Part shown: in pieces, positions 8,210 through 15,032 of the stretch
Numbering within the stretch: the stretch's first letter is position 1
Layout: each line of letters starts with the position of its first letter
The notes under the pieces: model-generated
Database searches by the model: none
Seen by the model: only the letters and a program-made list of their open reading frames with translations
Told to the model about the DNA's origin: nothing
Position numbers and translations under genes: made by a program
Assembly (NCBI GenBank): GCA_938083085.1
Contig: CALLKX010000048.1
Location: 1 to 64,000, forward strand
Length of the DNA: 64,000 nt
Direction of reading: 5' to 3'
Source: an uncultured bacterium
Lineage (GTDB): Bacteria; Planctomycetota; UBA1135; GCA-002686595

Positions 8210-10405
8210 ATGACGGCCACGACCCGCCAGGAAGCGGTCCGCTCCATCGCGAGCGACGCGTTCCTCGATCTCCGCGAAGACATCTCCGGTCTTGAGGGTC
8301 AGTCCCTCTCCGACTCGTTCGGTCGCTACGTCTTCAGTGACGATGTGCAGCGCCAGACCCTGCCCGAGCCCATCTATCAGGCGCTTCGCAAGACCATCGA
8401 GACGGGGTCCAAGCTCGACCTTGAGATCGCGGACGAGGTCGCCCTCGCCATGAAGACCTGGGCGGTCGGCCACGGCGCGACGCACTACACCCATTGGTTC
8501 CAGCCCATGACCGGGCTCACCGCCGAGAAGCACGACTCCTTCCTGAAGCCGACCGGCTCGGGCGGCGCGATGCTCGAGTTCTCGGGCCAACAGCTCAGCC
8601 AGGGTGAGCCAGACGCCTCCAGCTTCCCCTCGGGCGGCCTCCGCGCCACCTTCGAGGCCCGCGGCTACACGGCCTGGGACCCGACCTCTCCGGCCTTCGT
8701 CCGCAAGTCCGCCAGCGGTGCGACCCTGTGTATCCCCACGGCCTTCTGCTCGTGGACCGGCGAGGCGCTCGACAAGAAGACCCCGCTCCTCCGCTCCTGC
8801 GAGGCCATCTCCCGCGCCGCCGTTCGCCTCCTCAGGACGATCGGCGAGTCCTCTGTGACCCGCGTCTCCCCCACGACCGGCGTGGAGCAGGAGTACTTCC
8901 TCGTTGACCGGCAGTTCTTCCACCTGCGCCCTGACCTGATGGCCACGGGCCGCACCCTGTTCGGCGCGATGCCGTACAAGGGACAGGAGTTCGACGACCA
9001 CTACTTCGGCTCCATCTCGGGCCGGGTCCTCGACTTCATGCGCGACCTCGAGAAGGAGCTCTGGCTCCTCGGGGTGCCGCTCATGACCCGGCACAACGAG
9101 GTGGCGCCCAGCCAGTTCGAGCTCGCCCCCCAGTACTCCGGTGTGTCGGTCTCGATCGACCAGAACATGCTCACCATGAGCGTGCTGAATGACGTTGCCG
9201 AGCGGCACGGGCTCGCGGTCCTCATGCACGAGAAGCCGTACGCCAACTTCAACGGCTCCGGCAAGCACATGAACTGGTCCATCGGCGACGACCTGGGCCA
9301 CAACCTCCTCGAGCCCGGCAATACGCCCCACGAGAACCTCAAGTTCATGATGACGCTCACGTCCATCGTGCGCGCCGTGGACATGCACCAGGACCTGCTG
9401 AGGGCCTCGATCGCCTCCGCGGGGAACGACCACCGCCTCGGCGCCAACGAGGCGCCGCCCGCCATCATCTCGATCTTCCTCGGCTCGCAGCTCACCGAGG
9501 TCATCAACGCGATGATCGAGGGGCGCGACCCGGCGAACTCGGGCAAGGGCTCGCTCCGGCTCGGGGTCGACGCCCTGCCGGAGCTGCCCCAGGACATCAC
9601 GGACCGCAACCGGACCTCGCCGTTCGCCTTCACGGGCAACAAGTTCGAGTTCCGCGCGGTGGGCTCAGGCCAGTCCGTGGCGTACCCCGCAGCGTTCGTC
9701 AACACGATCGTCGCCGAGTCCATGGAGTTCATCTGCGATGAGCTCGAGGCCCGCGGCGGCGCCAACGCCGAGAACATCAACGCGGTCGTTCGAGAGACCC
9801 TCGCCAAGCACCAGCGCGTGATCTTCGACGGGGACAACTACTCCGACGAGTGGGTCGCCGAGGCAGAGAAGCGCGGGCTCCTGAACCGGCGCACGACGCC
9901 CGAGGCGCTCGTGGCGCTCTCCGACGAGAAGAACACCGCGCTCTTCGAGCGCTTCGGTGTGCTCACCTCGCACGAGCTGGAGTCGCGGGCCAACGTGAGC
10001 AATGAGATCTACGCCTCGAAGATCCGCGTGGAGGCCCTCGCGACCATCGACATGGCGCAGACGATGATCCTCCCGGCCGCCTCGGCGTTCCAATCTCAGC
10101 TCTCCGAGACCATCCGAGGAGTGCGCGCGGTCGATGAGTCGATCCCGACAGGCGCACAGGTCGAGGCGCTGCACTGCACCGCCTCCGGCGCCACGGCGCT
10201 TCAGGCCGCGGTGAACGCGCTCTCCGATGCGCTCGCCAAGGTCGAGGGCGCGGGACATGGTGAGGCGGAGCACGCTGAGGCCATGCTGAACGAGGTCATC
10301 CCCCAGATGGAGAAGGTCCGCTCGGCAGCCGACGGTCTCGAGAAGGTCGTGGACGACGACCTCTGGCCGCTCCCGAAGTACCGCGAGCTGATGTTCATCC
10401 GCTGA
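8210..10405 (+). CDS. glnN: Type III glutamine synthetase (GlnN)
   Basis: Cytosolic ATP-dependent ligase that makes glutamine from glutamate and ammonia; 731 aa, the expected size for the hexameric GSIII class (about 700-730) and much longer than GSI. Recognisable GSIII segments in order: VFSDDVQRQTLPEPIYQALR near residue 45, the AVGHGATHYTHWFQPMTG block (about 85-105), EKHDSFLKP, the metal-site region TGVEQEYFLVD, LMTRHNEVAPSQFELAPQY, NFNGSGKHMNWSIG and the ATP-side RNRTSPFAFTGNKFEFRAVG. The start ATG has no Shine-Dalgarno. No P-II protein or ammonium transporter lies nearby. The last codons and stop are part of a 21-bp tandem repeat, so the terminal LMFIR-stop is followed by two further in-frame copies of a TFIR-stop peptide. 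Confidence 0.97.
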   Translation: MTATTRQEAVRSIASDAFLDLREDISGLEGQSLSDSFGRYVFSDDVQRQTLPEPIYQALRKTIETGSKLDLEIADEVALAMKTWAVGHGATHYTHWFQPMTGLTAEKHDSFLKPTGSGGAMLEFSGQQLSQGEPDASSFPSGGLRATFEARGYTAWDPTSPAFVRKSASGATLCIPTAFCSWTGEALDKKTPLLRSCEAISRAAVRLLRTIGESSVTRVSPTTGVEQEYFLVDRQFFHLRPDLMATGRTLFGAMPYKGQEFDDHYFGSISGRVLDFMRDLEKELWLLGVPLMTRHNEVAPSQFELAPQYSGVSVSIDQNMLTMSVLNDVAERHGLAVLMHEKPYANFNGSGKHMNWSIGDDLGHNLLEPGNTPHENLKFMMTLTSIVRAVDMHQDLLRASIASAGNDHRLGANEAPPAIISIFLGSQLTEVINAMIEGRDPANSGKGSLRLGVDALPELPQDITDRNRTSPFAFTGNKFEFRAVGSGQSVAYPAAFVNTIVAESMEFICDELEARGGANAENINAVVRETLAKHQRVIFDGDNYSDEWVAEAEKRGLLNRRTTPEALVALSDEKNTALFERFGVLTSHELESRANVSNEIYASKIRVEALATIDMAQTMILPAASAFQSQLSETIRGVRAVDESIPTGAQVEALHCTASGATALQAAVNALSDALAKVEGAGHGEAEHAEAMLNEVIPQMEKVRSAADGLEKVVDDDLWPLPKYRELMFIR

Positions 10406-10450
10406 CGGCTGACGTTCATCCGCTGACAGCTGACGTTCATCCGCTGACGG
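10388..10450 (+). repeat. 3 x 21-bp tandem repeat over the glnN stop codon
   Basis: Units begin at 10388, 10409 and 10430 and differ at only a few positions. The unit spans CTGA(T/C)GTTCATCCGCTGAC plus two or three bases. As 21 is a multiple of three, each unit carries a TGA in the glnN frame: LMFIR-stop, then RLTFIR-stop, then QLTFIR-stop. Confidence 0.95.
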
Positions 10451-10474
10451 GGGCTCTGTCCCGCAACGGACGCC

Positions 10475-10518
10475 AGGAGCCGGCGCGCGACCCCGTCGCG
10501 TGCCGGCTCCTTGTTGTT
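10475..10518 (+). terminator. Intrinsic-type terminator downstream of glnN
   Basis: A 10-bp perfect stem AGGAGCCGGC / GCCGGCTCCT, with a further GCG/CGC-rich helix inside the 17-nt loop, is followed by TGTTGTTC. The stem is very stable but the T-tract is interrupted. Confidence 0.7.
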
Positions 10519-10759
10519 CGGCGAGGGCCGCGCCCTCCGACTGAGCGTGGTCCGTCCCGCGACCGACCCTCGGCCCCTTCGATGACGCCCGCCACGCTCC
10601 ACGCGAGCCCGTCCGCCGAGCTCGCGTCGACGGGGTCGACGCCTCCTCGATCGGGGCCTCACGCCCACGGGTGAGGAGCCGCTCTCGGCGGAGCGGCCCA
10701 TCCCTCCAGCACGCAGATCATCTGCGGCGCGCCCAGTGGCCTCGAGCCACCGCCCGGAC

Positions 10760-10820
10760 CGACGCTGCGCGGGACCGACGCTGCCCGGGTCGACGCTGCC
10801 CGGGTCGACGCTGCCAAGTT
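10760..10820. repeat. About 4 x 15-bp tandem repeat
   Basis: Copies of CGACGCTGCCCGGGT begin at 10760 (a 16-bp variant), 10776, 10791 and 10806 (degenerate end). The array lies between the glnN terminator and the tRNA gene. The rest of this 480-bp gap (10406-10889) shows no gene. Confidence 0.85.
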
Positions 10821-10889
10821 CGGGGCCACCAGCACAGGGGCCGCACCGCCACGCGGCCCGAAGTGGCTCCCAGCGAAGGGTGGGATGAA

Positions 10890-10966
10890 TGGTAGCGAGG
10901 GCGGGACTTGAACCCGCGACCCCTGGCTTATGAAGCCAGTGCTCTAACCGACTGAGCTACCTCGCC
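10890..10966 (-). tRNA. tRNA-Met (anticodon CAT, elongator), CCA encoded
   Basis: The reverse strand folds into a full cloverleaf: acceptor GGCGAGG/CCTCGCT with a G1-U72 wobble, D-stem GCTC/GAGC, anticodon stem CTGGC/GCCAG enclosing TTCATAA, and T-stem GCGGG/CCCGC with loop TTCAAGT. The discriminator A is followed by a genomically encoded CCA (10890-10892). The anticodon stem lacks the three G-C pairs of an initiator and the acceptor lacks the initiator's 1-72 mismatch, so this is the elongator type. Confidence 0.96.
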
Positions 10967-11279
10967 GCCTTTTGGCCCGAAGAATCTACCGGTCGGAGGT
11001 GCCCCCGGCAAGGGTCCTGAGCGAGACCCGAGGGGGCTCCTGGAGGGAAGCAGCCTCCCGTCCATCGGCTACAGCCACAGCGGGGCGCGGCCGTTCGACC
11101 GGAACCCGCCCCCCCCGCTGGAGCCGCCCTGCGCGGCGGGGCGGCGCGTGGAAGGCCGCGGCCCCTTGCCCGCTCACGCCGGGATCCGAGCGACCCAGCG
11201 CCCGGAGGCACCCCCTCGCTGCACGGCCCCCTGGGAGCCCCTTCGAGGCCGGGGAGGAGCGCCACCGGCGACGGCCAGA
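10967..11279. other. Intergenic region between tRNA-Met and the cysteine dioxygenase gene
   Basis: About 310 bp. Apart from the tRNA promoter at its left end, I see only GC-rich inverted repeats (for example around 11155-11170) and no credible reading frame, repeat array or RNA gene. Confidence 0.4.
10983..11011 (-). promoter_or_regulatory. Promoter of the tRNA-Met gene
   Basis: On the minus strand TTGCCG (11011-11006) and TAGATT (10988-10983) are separated by exactly 17 bp, and TAGATT lies 16 nt before the tRNA 5' end. This is the best two-box promoter seen in the window. Confidence 0.6.
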
Positions 11280-11930
11280 TCAATCCACCCAGGCGCGGCG
11301 GATCGCCTCGGGGTCAGTCTGCGCGCAGGCTGTCCCCCGGACGCTGGTGTACCCGGCCCTGATCGGGGTGGAGTCTCCCGACTCCGGGCAGAAGGAGAGG
11401 CAGTGGTCGATGGGCCGGGAATAGAGATGGAGGGAGATCCCTTCCTGGCCGCCACTAGCCCGGATCTGGTGCAAGGCAATCTCGTCCTGGATGAACGCCA
11501 CCCCGCCGGCCTCGTAGGTCATCACGCGGCCGCGCTTGAGCTCTCCGTCGCGCGCCGAGAAGTGCTCCTCTTCGAGCGCGCCGTCCAGCACCGCCATCCA
11601 GCAGTTCTGGTTCCCATGGTCGTGGATCGCGGAGGCCTGACCGGACTTCCAGCAGAGCAGGAGCAGCTCGAAGTCGCGGGAGCGCCAGATCAGGTTTCGA
11701 CTGTAGGTGCCGTCCCCGAACAACGCGTAGCGGCGCCAGGAGTCCTCTCCTGCGGCGTACTTGCGCAGGAGGGACGCGACCCGAGCCCCGTCGACTTCCG
11801 CGGGAGCCACCCCGTCCAGCTCGACCTCCAGCGCGGCCGTGAGCCGATCCAGGGAGCAGTCGTCTGAACGCACGGGTCGCGCCATCGCGGGGTCCACGTC
11901 ACCATCGGTCATGGGGTTGAGATCGGTCAT
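11280..11930 (-). CDS. Cysteine dioxygenase type I family (cupin)
   Basis: Iron(II) enzyme that oxidises cysteine to cysteine sulfinate; 216 aa from ATG at 11930, the usual size. The cupin core shows H103 and H105 in ASAIHDHGNQNCWMAVLDGA and H154 in IALHQIRA, matching the three iron ligands. C110 lies five residues after the second His, as in the mammalian Cys-Tyr cross-link, and SLHLYSRPIDHC holds a tyrosine at 170, the expected partner. An upstream in-frame extension is open but is repeat-rich and lacks protein-like composition, so it is excluded. I see no sulfinate-decarboxylase or sulfite gene nearby. Confidence 0.88.
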   Translation of the reverse strand: MTDLNPMTDGDVDPAMARPVRSDDCSLDRLTAALEVELDGVAPAEVDGARVASLLRKYAAGEDSWRRYALFGDGTYSRNLIWRSRDFELLLLCWKSGQASAIHDHGNQNCWMAVLDGALEEEHFSARDGELKRGRVMTYEAGGVAFIQDEIALHQIRASGGQEGISLHLYSRPIDHCLSFCPESGDSTPIRAGYTSVRGTACAQTDPEAIRRAWVD

Positions 11931-12277
11931 CGCTTGGGCAGAGGTCCGGGGAAGGGGTCTGTGCAAGTGTCCGTCACCGAGGCGGTCCCGTCCACCCGGC
12001 GCCCGTGATGCCTGGATCCACCCTGGGACTGGGAGCCTTGAAGCCAGCCCACCGCCAGAGGCCCTGGGGGCCGTCCCGCATCGGGGCGGGGCCGCCCGTC
12101 GCTGGGACGCCAGGAAGGAGCAACGGCCGGACCCAGCTCCTGCTCCGCTGGGACGCTTCGCTGGGACTCTCCGCTGGGACTCTCCGCTGGGACTCTCCGC
12201 TGGGACTCGGTTGATCGAGCCCAACCGGGATCAGCCCGTTCCGACCGACGGGCCCAGGCCCCGGGGTAGAGACCTCT
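11931..12277. other. Intergenic region upstream of the cysteine dioxygenase gene
   Basis: 347 bp whose main feature is the 13-bp array at 12146-12210. No Shine-Dalgarno or -10 box stands out immediately before the downstream start, so the promoter position is unknown. Confidence 0.5.
12146..12210. repeat. 5 x 13-bp tandem repeat (CGCTGGGACTCTC)
   Basis: Five head-to-tail units begin at 12146, 12159, 12172, 12185 and 12198. The middle three are identical and the outer two differ at their last few bases. The unit resembles, in reverse orientation, the 14-bp unit at 29271-29326. Confidence 0.95.
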
Positions 12278-12643
12278 TCACTCGTCCATCGCGCTCAGCT
12301 CTGTCCCACCGTGGGCGACCGCGAGGAGCACGCAATCCGCCGCGCCTGGTCCGCCGTTGGCCAGGGGGGCGTGCTCGCTGCCTGCGGGGTACCGCACGAA
12401 GTCACCCGCACCGAGGGCGCGCCCGTCGTCGTCGGTATACCCCCCGGAGAGCACCAAGACGTCCTCCGGACCCAGGTGGCGATGGCGGGGATACCCACAG
12501 CCGGGGGCCATGCGGATGAGGACCGTCCGGGCAGGTCCGTCGGAATCGGGAGCGAGGTCCAACCACTGGACCCCCTCGTAGCGGGTCTCTCGCCAGGGAA
12601 GCTCGCTCAGGGACCCCGTGAGGGACAGGCCAGGAAGGTGCAT
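12278..12643 (-). CDS. ChrR-like cupin-domain protein
   Basis: 121 aa from ATG at 12643. A single cupin barrel: PRHRHLGPEDVLVLSGGY supplies the HxH...E metal-ligand pattern, followed by GAGDFVRYPAGSEHAP with the second-motif histidine. This arrangement is that of the ChrR-type anti-ECF-sigma cupin domain, but the N-terminal zinc-binding anti-sigma part of ChrR is absent, so the protein is probably a free-standing metal-binding sensor or small enzyme. The start is supported by TATCCT six nt upstream (leaderless pattern) and by divergence from the GAF-like gene. Longer in-frame extension upstream would overlap that gene and has poor composition. Confidence 0.75.
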   Translation of the reverse strand: MHLPGLSLTGSLSELPWRETRYEGVQWLDLAPDSDGPARTVLIRMAPGCGYPRHRHLGPEDVLVLSGGYTDDDGRALGAGDFVRYPAGSEHAPLANGGPGAADCVLLAVAHGGTELSAMDE

Positions 12644-12649
12644 GGCCTG

Positions 12650-12655
12650 AGGATA
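12650..12655 (-). promoter_or_regulatory. -10-like box (TATCCT), leaderless, for the ChrR-like gene
   Basis: The hexamer ends six nt before the ATG, so transcription would begin at or next to the start codon. No Shine-Dalgarno is present and no clear -35 is visible. Confidence 0.5.
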
Positions 12656-12712
12656 GCGACCGCTCCGGGAGGGCGGGCCGTCGACCGCTTCAGCCCCGGA
12701 GGCGCGTGACCC

Positions 12713-12718
12713 GATAAA
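12713..12718 (+). promoter_or_regulatory. -10-like box (GATAAA), leaderless, for the GAF-like gene
   Basis: The hexamer is followed by six nt and then GTG at 12725. It is arranged back to back with the TATCCT box of the divergent cupin gene, about 60 bp apart. Confidence 0.4.
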
Positions 12719-12724
12719 GGCCCT

Positions 12725-13159
12725 GTGGGAGAGCCTGAACCGATCCACCGCAGGACCAGCGATACAGACCCCGTGTCGCTTCTCGCCAGCGCCACGGCGC
12801 GGCTGGTGGCCTCCGCCTGCTCCGGCGGCCGGGACGCCGTCGAACGCGACCTGCTCCGTGAGGTGGTCGACTCCGGCCTCGCCAGCGCCGCCGGGATCTG
12901 GTCCAGGGCCCATGAGCTCGCACCGTGGACGCAGGTCCGGAGCTACGGCGGCGACGTCCCCTCGCCCGCCGCGTTGGGTGCGGGTTCCACCCCCACCCGG
13001 CTCGACCTCTCCCCCGGTCGGTCCCTCGTGGCCCTCGGCGCGCTGCTGGACCACGAGGCGAACGTCGAGGCGATCGAGGTGCTCACCGCGGTCGTCGCGC
13101 TGACATGTCCGGAGGAAGAGGACACACCGCCTCCCCTCCCGGCCGTCGATCGAGACTGA
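12725..13159 (+). CDS. Hypothetical protein, GAF-like N-terminal sensor fragment
   Basis: 144 aa starting at GTG. The sequence (ATARLVASACSGGRDAVERD, then SGLASAAGIWSRAHELAPW) reads like the first part of a GAF domain in a sensor kinase, with a later SLVALGALLDHEANVEAIE helix, but no kinase or other output domain follows. The C-terminus is acidic and proline-rich. It may be a stand-alone small-molecule sensor or the remnant of a longer regulator. A structured-RNA candidate and a strong terminator lie about 250 bp downstream in the same orientation. Confidence 0.5.
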   Translation: MGEPEPIHRRTSDTDPVSLLASATARLVASACSGGRDAVERDLLREVVDSGLASAAGIWSRAHELAPWTQVRSYGGDVPSPAALGAGSTPTRLDLSPGRSLVALGALLDHEANVEAIEVLTAVVALTCPEEEDTPPPLPAVDRD

Positions 13160-13411
13160 TTCCGAACCTGAACCACCCCTCGGGACAAATCCGTGGAACT
13201 AGTATTCCTCCCAGCGACAGCGTTTCGGCTCGGCTCGATCCACCGATGAAAGGCCACCAGCGCGGGGAAGAAACCTAGCGCCCACACGCGGGCACCATGG
13301 GGTCGATCGCGCCCGACCATTAGCCCGTCAGAATTGAGCACGCGGACTCCATGGTCGACGTCGATTCGTCCGTACTCTGGGAGTGGGAGGTAGTCAAATA
13401 TCGCCCAGAAT

Positions 13412-13476
13412 GGGGCCTCTCCGAGAGGTGCGCTGCGTTGCGAGCCGCAGCGTATCCGGGAAGCTCGGAAGGCCCC
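13412..13476 (+). ncRNA. Candidate structured RNA (three stacked helices)
   Basis: Three nested perfect helices form one long hairpin: GGGGCC/GGCCCC (13412-13417 with 13471-13476), CCGAG/CTCGG (13421-13425 with 13464-13468) and CGCTGCG/CGCAGCG (13431-13437 with 13446-13452). They are separated by asymmetric internal loops and capped by an 8-nt loop. It sits 10 nt before an intrinsic terminator. It does not match SRP RNA, tmRNA, RNase P or 5S. It could be a small RNA 3' part or a cis-regulatory or attenuator structure. The 5' end is unknown. Confidence 0.4.
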
Positions 13477-13486
13477 TCTCTCTCTA

Positions 13487-13523
13487 GGGCCGGTGATGCT
13501 AGCTCACCGGCCCTTCTTTATTT
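13487..13523 (+). terminator. Rho-independent terminator
   Basis: A perfect 10-bp stem GGGCCGGTGA / TCACCGGCCC with a 7-nt loop is followed by TTCTTTATTT. It is one of the few T-rich tracts in this GC-rich sequence. No protein gene ends immediately upstream, which suggests a non-coding transcript. Confidence 0.85.
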
Positions 13524-13749
13524 GCCGCTGCTGCCGACGGCCGAGACCTGCTGCCTCCCGCCGGGTCCTGCGGCCTACGGACCGGTCCCACGGCGCCCCG
13601 CGGTAGAGCCTTCATCCCGGCGCTGCTCGACGCCCATCGGGCGAGGCCCTTCCCCGCCCGCAGTCAGCCAAGTGCGCCCCTGCACAGGCTGGAGGGTGGC
13701 CCAGCGCGATGCCTTGCCCGCCTCCGGGCCGATTCTGGAGCCTGCCGTT

Positions 13750-13778
13750 GGGCCTACTGCTGGGCCTACTGCTGGGCC
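13750..13778. repeat. 2.4 x 12-bp tandem repeat (GGGCCTACTGCT)
   Basis: Units begin at 13750 and 13762 and a partial third at 13774. The array is non-coding and lies about 100 bp before the TraB-family gene. Confidence 0.8.
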
Positions 13779-13879
13779 AAAGCCCGAGCGGCGAGCGTGG
13801 GGCAGGTACGGGCGACGGGGTAGGATCGGCCTCCGTGTTCCCACGGCCCACTCCAACAGCTCGCCTCAGCCACACCATC

Positions 13880-14935
13880 ATGCGCTCGCACCTCGCCCCG
13901 CTCCTCGCCATCCTGGCCGCCTGGTTCCTGGCACCTGGCCCCTCCGCCCTCGCGGCTCCGGCCCAGCAGGGGCCCGCGGCCGCCACCGTGGCGGCCAAGC
14001 CCTTCCTCTGGCGGATCGAGAAGGGGCCGATGAAGGGCTACCTGTACGGGACCATTCACCTCCCCGATGCTCGAGCTCTCAACTTGCCCGGGGAGGTCGA
14101 AGAGGCCTTCAAGGCCAGCGGGTCCTTCTTCGCGGAGATCGAGACGACCCCCAAGGCGGAGCAAGAGGTCCAGAGGGCAGCCCTCCTGCCGGCGGCAAGC
14201 CGGCTCGATCAGCTGGTCGGCCCGGAGACCTGGGCCAGGATCGAGGCTCGCCTCGCGGGCGCAGGACTGCCGCCGATGTACTCCGCCGGCATGGCCCGCA
14301 TGAGGCCCTGGGCGCTCGGAGCCACCCTCCCGATGCTCAAGTACCTGCCGGAGATGAGCGCCGGGAAGCCCCCCCTGGACAAGATGCTCTTTCAGCGGGC
14401 TGCGAAGGACGGCAAGACCACCGGCGGCCTCGAGACCCCTGCGGAGCAGATCGCCGCCTTCGAGGTCTTCACCCAGGCCGAGCACATCCGCATCCTCAAG
14501 GACTCCCTCGACGAGCTGGACCGCTACGAAGGAGAGGGCAGGGACCTCATGGAGGAGACCCTGAGCGCCTGGCTTTCTGGAGACGAGCCGCGCCTGCTCG
14601 CACTGATGGACGCGGGGTTCGGGTCCGACCCGGAGCTGAGAGAGCGCGCGGCCGCCGCGCTCTTGTGGCGACGCAACCTCCGCATAGCGAGCCGGATCGA
14701 GGATCGAATGCAGGCAGACACGGAGACCTTCTTTGCGGTGGGTGCGCTCCACATGCCGGACGCCCCCGCGCAGGACGCGATCGCACCGGGCGGCCGCTCC
14801 CCCTCCAAGGAGGACGCCGTTGCACCGCAGCCGTCCAGCTCGACCTTCGAGGTCACGCCTGGCGAGAGCGCGCCGAAGCTCGGCCTCGTCACGCTGCTCA
14901 GGCAGCGTGGGTATACGGTCAATCGGATCCGCTAA
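13880..14935 (+). CDS. TraB/GumN family protein, exported
   Basis: 351 aa from ATG at 13880, which puts a signal peptide (HLAPLLAILAAWFLAPG, cleavage near ALAAPAQ) at the N-terminus. The family's metal-binding signature motifs are all present: GYLYGTIHLPDA (GxxH), GGLETPAEQIAAFE (GLE-type motif) and FFAVGALHMPDA (second GxxH near the C-terminus). TraB/GumN proteins are related to Tiki-type metalloproteases, so a periplasmic peptidase activity is possible. A loop between the last motif and the C-terminus is longer than usual. A TAGGAT box at 13821-13826 lies 8 nt before an in-frame GTG at 13835, an alternative start adding 15 residues before the signal. Confidence 0.85.
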   Translation: MRSHLAPLLAILAAWFLAPGPSALAAPAQQGPAAATVAAKPFLWRIEKGPMKGYLYGTIHLPDARALNLPGEVEEAFKASGSFFAEIETTPKAEQEVQRAALLPAASRLDQLVGPETWARIEARLAGAGLPPMYSAGMARMRPWALGATLPMLKYLPEMSAGKPPLDKMLFQRAAKDGKTTGGLETPAEQIAAFEVFTQAEHIRILKDSLDELDRYEGEGRDLMEETLSAWLSGDEPRLLALMDAGFGSDPELRERAAAALLWRRNLRIASRIEDRMQADTETFFAVGALHMPDAPAQDAIAPGGRSPSKEDAVAPQPSSSTFEVTPGESAPKLGLVTLLRQRGYTVNRIR

Positions 14936-15032
14936 CCGCCTGCCCCCGCGGGAGCTCCCGACCCGGTCACGTGAATCCGGCCGCAGAGGGCGGGGCCTGC
15001 GCGACCCGAGGAAGGGGCCCGCTGATGAGCGG

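Larger units (their letters stand above)
13160..13879. other. 720-bp intergenic region with RNA-like structure and terminator
   Basis: No protein gene is supported: the open frames here have stop-spanning low-complexity composition. The region holds the hairpin at 13412-13476, the terminator at 13487-13523, a 12-bp repeat at 13750 and a TAGGAT box at 13821-13826 before the TraB-family gene. The first 250 bp (13160-13410) are unexplained. Confidence 0.5.

Noticed and set aside
10403-10450. Selenocysteine or programmed readthrough at the glnN TGA
   Set aside because: The protein already has full GSIII length, and the downstream in-frame sequence only repeats the last codons.
10890-10966. Initiator tRNA-fMet or tRNA-Ile (lysidine CAT)
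   Set aside because: The anticodon stem lacks the initiator G-C triplet, the 1-72 pair is G-U and not a mismatch, and overall the sequence matches elongator tRNA-Met.
11930-12224. 98-residue N-terminal extension of cysteine dioxygenase
   Set aside because: The extension translates the 13-bp repeat array and is unlike the family; ATG at 11930 gives the normal length.
13412-13476. SRP (4.5S) RNA or 6S RNA
   Set aside because: The GGAA tetraloop and conserved loop of SRP RNA are missing, and the element is too short, without the large central bubble, for 6S RNA.
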